Of a DNA stretch of 64,000 nt, positions 51,808 to 58,615 are shown piece after piece (the stretch's first letter is position 1; every line of letters begins with the position of its first letter). The stretch spans positions 496,001 through 560,000 of the forward strand of contig NZ_JACHIJ010000001.1 in NCBI RefSeq assembly GCF_014203115.1. The letters run 5' to 3'. The position numbers were made by a program, and so were the translations under genes. Source of the stretch: Afipia massiliensis. GTDB lineage: Bacteria; Pseudomonadota; Alphaproteobacteria; Rhizobiales; Xanthobacteraceae. The notes under the pieces were generated by a model. That model was not told the origin of the DNA. It saw nothing but the letters and a program-made list of their open reading frames with translations, and did no database searches.

Positions 51808-51882
51808 CGTTGGAGACTCTCATATTGATACGACAATGCCGCGCTGGAGGCGCGGCGTTCATCAATTTGGAATGAATTTTGC

Positions 51883-51970
51883 TGTCATGGCCGGGCTTGT
51901 CCCGGCCATCCACGTCTTTACTCATGGCTGTCATCTAGACGTGGATGCCCGGCACGAGGCCGGGCATGAC
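51883..51970. repeat. Inverted repeat element upstream of the GTA cluster
   Basis: Arms 'tgtcatggccgggcttgtcc' and 'gcacgaggccgggcatgac', inner pair 'catccacgtct' / 'agacgtggatg'. Related in layout to R3 elements but with different arms. Sits ~75 bases upstream of the first GTA gene. Confidence 0.75.
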
Positions 51971-52002
51971 GAAAATTTTGAGTTCTCGTCGTGGGGCTCG
52001 GG

Positions 52003-52182
52003 CTACGTCCGGAAGAAAACGAACCAGACGATCGCCAGCACAAAGATCGCCGCGATGGTGCTGACGGCCAGCAGCGCCAGGATGGACGGCCCCGGCTCCG
52101 CCCCGCGTGCTTCGGTCGACGTTTCGACGATCCGGCGTTCGCCCTCCACGTGTTCGACTTTTGCCATTGCGTCCTCATTCAT
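52003..52182 (-). CDS. Small single-pass membrane protein
   Basis: 59 aa. Charged N-terminus ('MNEDAMAKVEHVEGERRIVE') and a C-terminal hydrophobic helix ('ILALLAVSTIAAIFVLAIVW', then 'FVFFRT'), so likely cytosolic N-terminus with tail anchor. An ATG at 52167 is an alternative start. No family recognised; similar short proteins are common in this group. Confidence 0.6.
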   Translation of the reverse strand: MNEDAMAKVEHVEGERRIVETSTEARGAEPGPSILALLAVSTIAAIFVLAIVWFVFFRT

Positions 52183-52291
52183 TCGAATGCGCGAAACATC
52201 TCGCGCAGCGCATGAAGGGCAACGCCCTATGTCCGGTGAGGTTCCTGACTCGATGTCGCCTCGCGGCGAGGCCTCAAGTAGTGCTCGAGGG

Positions 52292-52356
52292 CACAACTCT
52301 GGAGCATGCCGAAACCCTACTGCGGGAGCGTTACGCTGTCAAGGATTATTTTCCTA
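52292..52356. repeat. Dispersed repeat, family R5 (copy 1)
   Basis: Begins 'cacaactctggagc' and ends 'gtcaaggattattttccta'. Aligns with 55552-55618 over ~65 bases at about 75-80 percent identity. Non-palindromic as far as I can see. Confidence 0.7.
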
Positions 52357-52366
52357 GTTCTTAATC

Positions 52367-52744
52367 TCAATGCACCGTATGTCGCTGGCGCGATATTTCG
52401 GCCTGCCGCAGCAGCTCAAGCGGCAGCCATGGCTTCTGCATGAACAGCACATTGTCAGGAACGTGTTCGACGCTCTGTCCCGACGTGAGGATGACATCGA
52501 TATGCGGGAATCGCTCCCGCGCCATTGAGGCAAGCTCGAGGCCCGAGATGTCGCCGTCGAGGTCCACATCGGTGAACATCAGCATCAGTTCGTTTCCTGC
52601 TTTTTCAAGAACGACGGCGGCGGCTTCCCCACTCATGCACTGAATGACGTTCAGATCGCTTTCTTCAAAAATCAGGCTGACGAGTTCCCGTTGCAGCTGA
52701 TCGTCTTCAACGACCAGAACGGTGTGCTTCAGAGCGCGTCCCAT
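52367..52744 (-). CDS. Stand-alone CheY-like receiver protein
   Basis: 125 aa from ATG 52744. 'TVLVVEDDQLQRELVSLIFE' gives the acidic pair, 'LMLMFTDVDLDGDISGLELA' the phospho-acceptor Asp, 'VILTSGQ' the conserved Ser/Thr, and 'VLFMQKPWLPLELL' the switch Lys. No output domain, so it works in a phosphorelay or binds a partner. No kinase gene adjacent. Divergent from the next small gene. Confidence 0.88.
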   Translation of the reverse strand: MGRALKHTVLVVEDDQLQRELVSLIFEESDLNVIQCMSGEAAAVVLEKAGNELMLMFTDVDLDGDISGLELASMARERFPHIDVILTSGQSVEHVPDNVLFMQKPWLPLELLRQAEISRQRHTVH

Positions 52745-52857
52745 GGTTGCCTCCCATTCCATGATGGAAGGCAATGCACAAATACCTTTGAAGTTCAGGG
52801 CAAATGGGCCGGAACGAACGGCATCGCTGCACGTTTGAACGAAAACGGGGGTGAGTC

Positions 52858-53049
52858 ATGAAGGAAGTTGTGGAGCGTGTGATGAAGGCGTTCGCGCAAA
52901 AACATCAAGCGATGACGCCGGAACAGGAACGCAAGGTCCGCGACGAGGTGTCTGAATTCGTTGCCGAACTTCTGGAGAAGCGCGCAGCTCAACTGACAAG
53001 GTTTGCCGATCGCAGACTGCGTGAAACCGAACCGGAGCCGCGCATTTGA
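52858..53049 (+). CDS. Small helical hypothetical protein
   Basis: 63 aa, highly charged and helical ('MKEVVERVMKAFAQKHQAMT', 'VRDEVSEFVAELLEKRAAQL'). No domain recognised. It is followed by a clear terminator, which supports it as a real monocistronic gene. Confidence 0.6.
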   Translation: MKEVVERVMKAFAQKHQAMTPEQERKVRDEVSEFVAELLEKRAAQLTRFADRRLRETEPEPRI

Positions 53050-53073
53050 GTCTCATTGAACCGAAGTTGTGAC

Positions 53074-53100
53074 AACCCGCCTTACCACGGCGGGTTTTTT
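53074..53100 (+). terminator. Intrinsic terminator
   Basis: AACCCGCC, seven-base loop, GGCGGGTT followed by a run of Ts (53095-53100). Strong canonical structure ~25 bases after the small helical gene. Confidence 0.9.
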
Positions 53101-53174
53101 CATGACGGCACGAACCCCGCACGGAACCGCAATGCCTTCGAGGAGGTTTCCACCTCACAGTGTGGAGATCCGTC

Positions 53175-53420
53175 ATGACACCCCAAGAGAGTGTGCTCGA
53201 TGCGGTTCTGCGGGCACGAGGCATTCTGGCCGAGTATATCGAGCCAGGCCCACGCGATTGCGCTCAGACACTGAGCCGGCTTTTTGTGATCTTCGACGAC
53301 GAGAAGCTGACGACTGCCATCAACATCCTGAGTCTGGAAGCGGTCAGCGCGGCGATGGCCGAAGCGGACACGACCAAGCGATCACCCGCCTCTCCTCGCC
53401 GTCGTCGAACAACCGGCTGA
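53175..53420 (+). CDS. Small hypothetical protein
   Basis: 81 aa, soluble, helical: 'ESVLDAVLRARGILAEYIEP', 'LFVIFDDEKLTTAINILSLE', then a basic tail 'RRRRTTG'. No domain recognised. Preceded by GTGGAGATCC before the ATG. Similar short proteins occur in the group. Confidence 0.55.
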   Translation: MTPQESVLDAVLRARGILAEYIEPGPRDCAQTLSRLFVIFDDEKLTTAINILSLEAVSAAMAEADTTKRSPASPRRRRTTG

Positions 53421-53516
53421 AGCGCAGACAACAGTCTGACATTGTTCCTTCCGCCATCTTTGTTTCCCGGTTAGCATCGGCGCGCGGGCAAAATGGCCGC
53501 AGGACAATTGCACGGA

Positions 53517-53870
53517 ATGTCAATGAGCCGGACCATCGCCGCCAGTATGCTCGCAATCTGCCTTGCTGTCCCCTCGCTGGCGAGAGCGGAAGCGGACGGC
53601 CCAGACAGTTGGGCCGTGACCGGCGTCGCAGGCAACGATGTGCTGAACATTCGCGCGCAGCCCAATGCGACCGCCCGCATTGTCGGTGTTATCCCGCCAG
53701 ACGGCCGCGACCTTGCCAATCTCGGCTGCACAGGCATCCCGAGCTTTGCGCAGTGGGAACAAATGAGCGAGCGCGCCAGGCGCGCGGCCGGCGCCAACCG
53801 CTGGTGCCGCATCCGCTATCGGGACACCGAGGGCTGGGTGCGCGGCAAGTTTCTGGCTGAAGGCAGCTAG
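53517..53870 (+). CDS. Secreted SH3-like domain protein
   Basis: 117 aa. Signal peptide (~1-25, ending 'LARAEA'), then a bacterial SH3 domain: 'DVLNIRAQPNATARIVGVIP' and 'NRWCRIRYRDTEGWVRGKFL', with two Cys (in 'LGCTGIPS' and 'RWCRI') that may pair. Likely periplasmic, peptidoglycan-associated. Start among three nearby ATGs is uncertain. Confidence 0.82.
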   Translation: MSMSRTIAASMLAICLAVPSLARAEADGPDSWAVTGVAGNDVLNIRAQPNATARIVGVIPPDGRDLANLGCTGIPSFAQWEQMSERARRAAGANRWCRIRYRDTEGWVRGKFLAEGS

Positions 53871-53911
53871 AGAAACGGCGCGCTCTCCATAGACGATGCG
53901 GGGTGATGTCC

Positions 53912-54295
53912 CTAATCGCCTTTGAGCCCGCGCATGACGGCATTGGCCGTATCTTCCGGTCGCGTATTAAATGCGATGGATGCGCGAGGGGCAGCTTTGT
54001 GCACCACGTTGATCAGCGCCTCGAACAGCAACATGCTCTTGGGCGGCAAGCGAATCCCGGCGCCGATCACGACGCAGTCATATGGATGGGTCGCAAGCTT
54101 GCTTTCAAGCGCAGGGCCAGCGGTGTCGTCCGCCCGGACCAGACAAAGATCCGCGTGCCACCCCAGCTCGTTCATTTGCCGCATGACAATGGCAATCCCG
54201 GCATGAATCTTTTCCGGGCTAAGGCCAGGCGGTAGCGCAGGATCGGAGAAATCGACAGTGTCCGGTTCCTGTCCGACGAACAGAACTTTCGGCAT
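53912..54295 (-). CDS. Conserved hypothetical protein (Rossmann-like)
   Basis: 127 aa. 'MPKVLFVGQEPDTVDFSDPA' begins like a flavodoxin or receiver-type fold, with 'HPYDCVVIGAGIRLPPKSML' and a C-terminal helix. No cofactor motif clear enough to name. Close relatives are common in Bradyrhizobium-type genomes. Start at 54295; longer frames cross the neighbouring RES gene region. Confidence 0.65.
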   Translation of the reverse strand: MPKVLFVGQEPDTVDFSDPALPPGLSPEKIHAGIAIVMRQMNELGWHADLCLVRADDTAGPALESKLATHPYDCVVIGAGIRLPPKSMLLFEALINVVHKAAPRASIAFNTRPEDTANAVMRGLKGD

Positions 54296-54359
54296 CTCGT
54301 TGTCTCCAAGCCGGGATGATCCGACCTGAAGGTAGCGGTTCGATGGACGATTGGTAGCG

Positions 54360-55070
54360 CTAAGACGCCTCCACCCACCTCTCCTCCTTGTAGTCGAACC
54401 AGCGGCTGAAGCGCTTGCCGTCCCATTCGTATTGCAGGTGCCGCTCCTGCATCGGCACGCCGACGACATCCGGCCAGAACGCCGCGATGCATGAGCCGCC
54501 CGCGTCGCGGACGCTCGGATAGACGATGCCGTCGCTGCCGTCGTCGCGCAGGCCAGCCGCGAACGGCCGGCTGTGCGTGTAGCTCTCGCTGTTCAGGATC
54601 CGCCGCCTCAACTTGTCGTCGAGCTTCGCCACATCGTGCAGCGTGGCGTTCACACTTCCCAACAGCACACGCATGTCCTCGCGGCGCGGCGGATCATCTG
54701 AATCCGCCGCGAAGCGCGCGAAGTGATAGCCGGTTTCCCTGATCGCGGTGTGCAGCGTGCGCGCGGAGTAATAGACCCCATAGCTGCCGTCCGAAAAACG
54801 CGAGCCGTTGCGGTTCACATGGGTGAACGGCGCCATCACCCAAGATGCGTTCGGCCCGGTCACCCGCCGCTCCGGCGGCACCAGCGCAATCTCGCCTGCC
54901 TCATCGCGCAGGCGCGGATTGGTCGCCTGTTCAAGGTCGGTCAGAACGTCCCACACAGCGGGATCATCCGAAACCCGCTCGAACAGCGCGATCGGCGGAT
55001 AGCGGGACGCGATGATGCGCCAAGCCTCACGCCAGCGCACCCGCGTCGTGCCAGCACCGGCTCCGGTCAC
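54360..55070 (-). CDS. RES-domain toxin of a type II toxin-antitoxin pair
   Basis: 236 aa from GTG at 55070, which overlaps the antitoxin stop as GTGA. RES family named after its Arg, Glu, Ser residues: Arg in 'IALFERVSDDP', the Arg/Tyr region 'FSDGSYGVYYSARTLHTAIR' then 'ETGYHF', and Ser in 'GSDGIVYPSVRDAGGSC'. Toxins of this family degrade NAD+ in the producing cell when free of antitoxin. Paired with the upstream Xre/MbcA-type gene. Confidence 0.88.
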   Translation of the reverse strand: MTGAGAGTTRVRWREAWRIIASRYPPIALFERVSDDPAVWDVLTDLEQATNPRLRDEAGEIALVPPERRVTGPNASWVMAPFTHVNRNGSRFSDGSYGVYYSARTLHTAIRETGYHFARFAADSDDPPRREDMRVLLGSVNATLHDVAKLDDKLRRRILNSESYTHSRPFAAGLRDDGSDGIVYPSVRDAGGSCIAAFWPDVVGVPMQERHLQYEWDGKRFSRWFDYKEERWVEAS

Positions 55071-55465
55071 GACCACGGCGCGCGGGCGGCATCGACATAG
55101 GCGCGCACCGCCGCGAGATCCGTGACGTCGCCGGCGGTCATCCTTGCGAGAGGAGTCTGTCCCGCGAAAGCGCGGTTCGGGCGCAGCACCCAGCCGTCGG
55201 CGAGCGCGGCGTCGGAGTAGACGATCTGCAGCGCCTTCCAGATACCCGCGACATAGCCGATCCGGCGCAGCGTATCGTCCGGCACGCGCGCGCCCTTGCC
55301 GCTTTTCCATTGAAAAAACGTGCGCTCCGCAGGATTGCCGAGAATGCGCCGCGCGTCGCCATTGCCGATACCCCACAGGGCCATGATGCGGAAGAAGCCT
55401 TCCAGCGCGAGGCCGTGGCGGTCGGCAGGAATAAGTTCCGGAGCTATCTGCGGTTTTGCAGGCAT
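55067..55465 (-). CDS. Xre/MbcA/ParS-type antitoxin (DUF2384)
   Basis: 132 aa. N-terminal helix-turn-helix-like part ('LEGFFRIMALWGIGNGDARR', 'TFFQWKSGKGARVPDDTLRR') and C-terminal DUF2384 toxin-binding segment ('IGYVAGIWKALQIVYSD', 'WVLRPNRAFAGQTPLARMTA'). ATG 55465 follows GAGGATAGG. First gene of the pair; probably represses its own promoter through the inverted repeat upstream. Confidence 0.87.
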   Translation of the reverse strand: MPAKPQIAPELIPADRHGLALEGFFRIMALWGIGNGDARRILGNPAERTFFQWKSGKGARVPDDTLRRIGYVAGIWKALQIVYSDAALADGWVLRPNRAFAGQTPLARMTAGDVTDLAAVRAYVDAARAPWS

Positions 55466-55468
55466 TGG

Positions 55469-55498
55469 CCTATCCTCTGCAATCTTGCATAAGATAGG
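55469..55498 (-). promoter_or_regulatory. Candidate operator of the RES/Xre pair
   Basis: Inverted hexamers CCTATC (55469-55474) and GATAGG (55493-55498), 18 bases apart, just before the antitoxin ATG and including its ribosome binding region. Typical place for Xre autoregulation; binding not shown. Confidence 0.35.
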
Positions 55499-55551
55499 AA
55501 CCTTGCCTGCGAGCGTCAATGGCTCACTTGGCCCGTGTCAGGGCCGGGAAA

Positions 55552-55618
55552 ACACAATTCTGGAGCTTGCAGGAACCCTAACCCGGCAGCGTCACGTTGT
55601 CAAGGATTAATTTCCTAT
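55552..55618. repeat. Dispersed repeat, family R5 (copy 2)
   Basis: Begins 'cacaattctggagc' and ends 'gtcaaggattaatttccta'. Second copy of the element at 52292-52356. It contains the stop codon of the small cysteine-rich gene. Confidence 0.7.
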
Positions 55619-55846
55619 ATCGTCATCGGCGAGACCGCCGCCGCCCTGCGCGGCGCAGATGCCGACGCTGACCCGCTGCGGAATCTTCGCGTCGCAGTAG
55701 CTGTTGCAGATGGGTCCGTTGAGCCGGGAGCACTTCGCCATGCACGCCTGATAGCTGCAGGTCACGCCCGCGGGTCCGGCCGCAGCGGCGGTCCCCGGCA
55801 TTGCGCTTGCGATCAGATGGACGATCAGCCACGCGGTGTTCAACAT
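55607..55846 (-). CDS. Small secreted cysteine-rich protein
   Basis: 79 aa. Signal peptide (~1-22, 'GTAAAAG') followed by a compact Cys-rich region with six cysteines ('VTCSYQACMAKCSRLNGPIC', 'NSYCDAKIP', 'VGICAAQ'). No family named. ATG 55846 gives the signal sequence; a start at 55876 is also possible. The stop lies in a dispersed repeat. Confidence 0.6.
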   Translation of the reverse strand: MLNTAWLIVHLIASAMPGTAAAAGPAGVTCSYQACMAKCSRLNGPICNSYCDAKIPQRVSVGICAAQGGGGLADDDIGN

Positions 55847-55995
55847 GCACTGCTCCGTTTGGGGAGAGTGCAGCACGACGCGATGTCCCGCGCAACGCGG
55901 ACACGTTCTCCCGAACTGCCGCCCACCTTCGCCTTATGCGCCGGAGTTTGTCACCGTTTCGCCTTTTCGCGCGAAGCGGCGTTCAAGGTCGCGCC

Positions 55996-57576
55996 CTACT
56001 CCGCCATTTCGGCGGCGGCCGCTTGCGGCGGCCCGGCGAGCGGGCGCTCTTCCATCAGCATCACCAGTGTCGCAGCGGTTGCAAGCAACGCCGCGGCAGC
56101 CCCGAACACATAACGGAACGCGACGATCATATCGCTCGCGGCGATCGCATGCTTCGAGCCGATCTGATGCTCGGCGCCGATGGTGAGATTGCCGCCGAGT
56201 ACCATCAGAAGGATCGCCGTGAAGACCGCGACGGTGAACGATGCCAGCAGCGAGCGGAAGAAATTCATCGCGCCCGTCGCCGTGCCGACCTGCGCACGCG
56301 GCACGGCATTTTGAATCGACACGACGCTGACGGGAAACACGGTGCCGAGACCGACCGCCATCAGCGACAACGCCGCGAGCAGTTGCCACAGCGGCAGCGG
56401 CGTCGCCAGCGCGAGCGCAAACGCCGCGCATGTCGCGAGGCTCACGCCGCCGATCGCCGCGCGCTTGTAGTGCTTGGTGTACATCATCGCACGGCCCGCG
56501 GCCCATGCGCCAAGCACCGACACCGCAACCAGCGGAATCAAGGCGAGCCCCGCTTCGCTCGCGGTGAGGCCATACACGACCTCATAGTACAGCGGCATGT
56601 GCACGGTGAGACCGATCATGGTGCCGATGGCGCAGCCGCCAGCAGCCATTGCGTACGGCACCACCGTTCCCGACAGCAACGGGATCGGCAGGAACGGCTC
56701 CTGCGCGCGGCGAACGTGCCAGACGAAAGCCACGCCGAGGAACAGCGCCGATCCGATCATCGCAAGGATCGCGGGCGATGCCCACGCGAAGCGGTTGCCG
56801 CCCCATGTCAGCACCAGCATCACGATCACGGCGGACGCCATCAGCAGGATGCCGCCGAGCCAGTCGACCTTGCGTCTGCGATGGAAGACCGGAATCTTTT
56901 TCATCCTCGGCAGCAGCAGTCCGAGCGACAGCGCGCCGAGCGGCAGATTGATCCAGAAGATCACCGACCAGTGCAGATGTTCGGCGAACAAGCCGCCAAG
57001 CACAGGTCCGCCGATGCCCGCGGCCACCCACACCGATGAGAAATAAGCCTGATACTGGCCGCGTTCGCGCGGCGACACCACGTCGGAAATCACGATCTGC
57101 ACCAGCGGGAGGATACCGCCGCCGCCGATGCCCTGAAGCGCACGCGCGAGAATCAGCGTCAGAATGTTCGGCGCGATCGCGCACAGCACCGAGCCGAGCA
57201 GGAACAGCGACATCGAAACGATGATCATCGCGCGGCGGCCGTAGATATCGCTCAGCGTGCCGTAGACCGGCGCGACCGCCGTCGCCGACAACAGATACGC
57301 GGTGATCACCCAGGACAGGTTGCTGACATCGTGAAACTGGCGGCCGATGGTCGGCAATGCGGTTGCGACGATGGTCTGGTCGAGTGCGGTCAGGAACATC
57401 GTGAGCATCAGGCTCAGCAGGATGGTCCGCACTTCGCTTTTCGACAGCGGCGGCGCCGGCACGATCGGCGGCGCTTCGGAAAGATCGATGACTTCGGTGG
57501 CGATGTTGGAAACGTCGTCCGGGTCCAGCGCCTGCGCTTCGTCCGCGTCGCCGCGCTGTCGATGTGTCTCGGTCAT
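55996..57576 (-). CDS. DHA2-family (EmrB/QacA) MFS drug exporter
   Basis: 526 aa, 14 membrane helices. Family motifs: 'LDQTIVATALPTIGRQF' after TM1, 'GTLSDIYGRRAMI' (motif A), 'RALQGIGGGGILPL' and the antiporter-type 'GVGPVLGG'-like 'GIGGPVLGGLFAEHLHW'. Proton-driven efflux of hydrophobic toxic compounds. No membrane-fusion (EmrA) gene adjacent, so it may work alone. The reading frame on the opposite strand is a shadow. Confidence 0.92.
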   Translation of the reverse strand: MTETHRQRGDADEAQALDPDDVSNIATEVIDLSEAPPIVPAPPLSKSEVRTILLSLMLTMFLTALDQTIVATALPTIGRQFHDVSNLSWVITAYLLSATAVAPVYGTLSDIYGRRAMIIVSMSLFLLGSVLCAIAPNILTLILARALQGIGGGGILPLVQIVISDVVSPRERGQYQAYFSSVWVAAGIGGPVLGGLFAEHLHWSVIFWINLPLGALSLGLLLPRMKKIPVFHRRRKVDWLGGILLMASAVIVMLVLTWGGNRFAWASPAILAMIGSALFLGVAFVWHVRRAQEPFLPIPLLSGTVVPYAMAAGGCAIGTMIGLTVHMPLYYEVVYGLTASEAGLALIPLVAVSVLGAWAAGRAMMYTKHYKRAAIGGVSLATCAAFALALATPLPLWQLLAALSLMAVGLGTVFPVSVVSIQNAVPRAQVGTATGAMNFFRSLLASFTVAVFTAILLMVLGGNLTIGAEHQIGSKHAIAASDMIVAFRYVFGAAAALLATAATLVMLMEERPLAGPPQAAAAEMAE

Positions 57577-57782
57577 GAGCCTGAAAAGGTGGTCCGGGAA
57601 AGGACGTTATAGCGAATGGTCCAGCCTCGACCGGCCTGACCTTGAAATGCACGGGATGACGCTAGGTTTATCCTGTTTCGCGCGGCTTCATAAGCAGCGC
57701 AGGCGCATGGGTGCACCGCGCAGATGGATCATCACCTGCGCGTTATCCCGTGCCTGAAGGATGTTTAAGGAAGCAGCGCGAG

Positions 57783-58301
57783 TTATTTGGACGCCGGGCG
57801 CTTCTTCAGCCGCGCGCGTTTCGGAATCACGCCGGGCCATTGCACGATATGGTCCTCGAGGTCCGCCTCTTCGACCTCATCCTCGGTTCCCCACACCCGC
57901 CCCTGCACCGACACGCCGGCTTCGTGGACCGTGTTGGGATCGCCCGAAATCAGCGGGTGCCACCAATAGAGGTCGCGGCCCTCGGCCACGAGCTTGTAGC
58001 CGCAACTCGGCGGCAGCCAGCTCAACGTCCGGACGTTCTCCGGCGTCAGCCGCACGCAATCGGACACCTTGGCCGACCGGTTGGGATAGTCCTTGCAGGC
58101 GCACAGCCCCGCATCGAGCAGCGTGCAGGAAATGTGGGTGAAGTAGATCTTGCCGGTGTCCTCGTCTTCGAGCTTTTCCAGGCAGCAGCGCGCGCAGCCA
58201 TCGCACAGGCTTTCCCATTCGCTGTCGGACATCTCCTCCAACGTCTTGGTTTTCCAGAAAGATTCGCTCTGGGTCGAAGGCGGCCGAGGCCGGACTGTCA
58301 T
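57783..58301 (-). CDS. YcgN-type cysteine-cluster protein
   Basis: 172 aa. UPF0260/YcgN family: '[19 protein letters not shown]', then Cys in '[20 protein letters not shown]', '[10 protein letters not shown]' and '[20 protein letters not shown]'. The clustered cysteines are likely to bind zinc or an iron-sulfur group. Start at 58301 ('MTVRPRPPS') is usual; longer versions are not. Divergent from the PBP1A gene. Confidence 0.93.
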   Translation of the reverse strand: MTVRPRPPSTQSESFWKTKTLEEMSDSEWESLCDGCARCCLEKLEDEDTGKIYFTHISCTLLDAGLCACKDYPNRSAKVSDCVRLTPENVRTLSWLPPSCGYKLVAEGRDLYWWHPLISGDPNTVHEAGVSVQGRVWGTEDEVEEADLEDHIVQWPGVIPKRARLKKRPASK

Positions 58302-58615
58302 GGCTTTGAACCTGTCGGGGTCGCGGGACGTACTTACGTTATATGGAGGCTTTATGAGCCTTGGCGCAGGCGGTGCAAGCGGCAAGGTGGAGGCCGGCGT
58401 TTTCCGTGCCGAAAAGCGTGGGCAGCGTTCACCCTCATCATCAAAAAACCAACGCGGCCATTGGTTTATGGTTCATGGTCGGCTAGAAGTTTGCAGATTC
58501 CCGACGGTGAAATCGGCTCTCCGGTCGCCTTGGGGATGCCGCAAATTGATCAGCATCGTCTAACCAGCGCTTTTCATCCGGCGACTCGGTCGTCGCGTTA
58601 TTTTCAAGGGTTCCG
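58302..58615. other. Intergenic region, divergent promoters
   Basis: About 315 bases between the YcgN-type gene and the PBP1A gene. It should carry both promoters. No repeat, hairpin or small gene was recognised. Confidence 0.5.

Noticed and set aside
53069-53860. 263-codon plus-strand frame spanning three small features
   Set aside because: It crosses a terminator and runs out of frame with two better-supported small genes.
55801-57039. Plus-strand frame opposite the MFS exporter
   Set aside because: Antisense to a complete DHA2 transporter with all motifs; the frame is Arg/His/Gln-rich.
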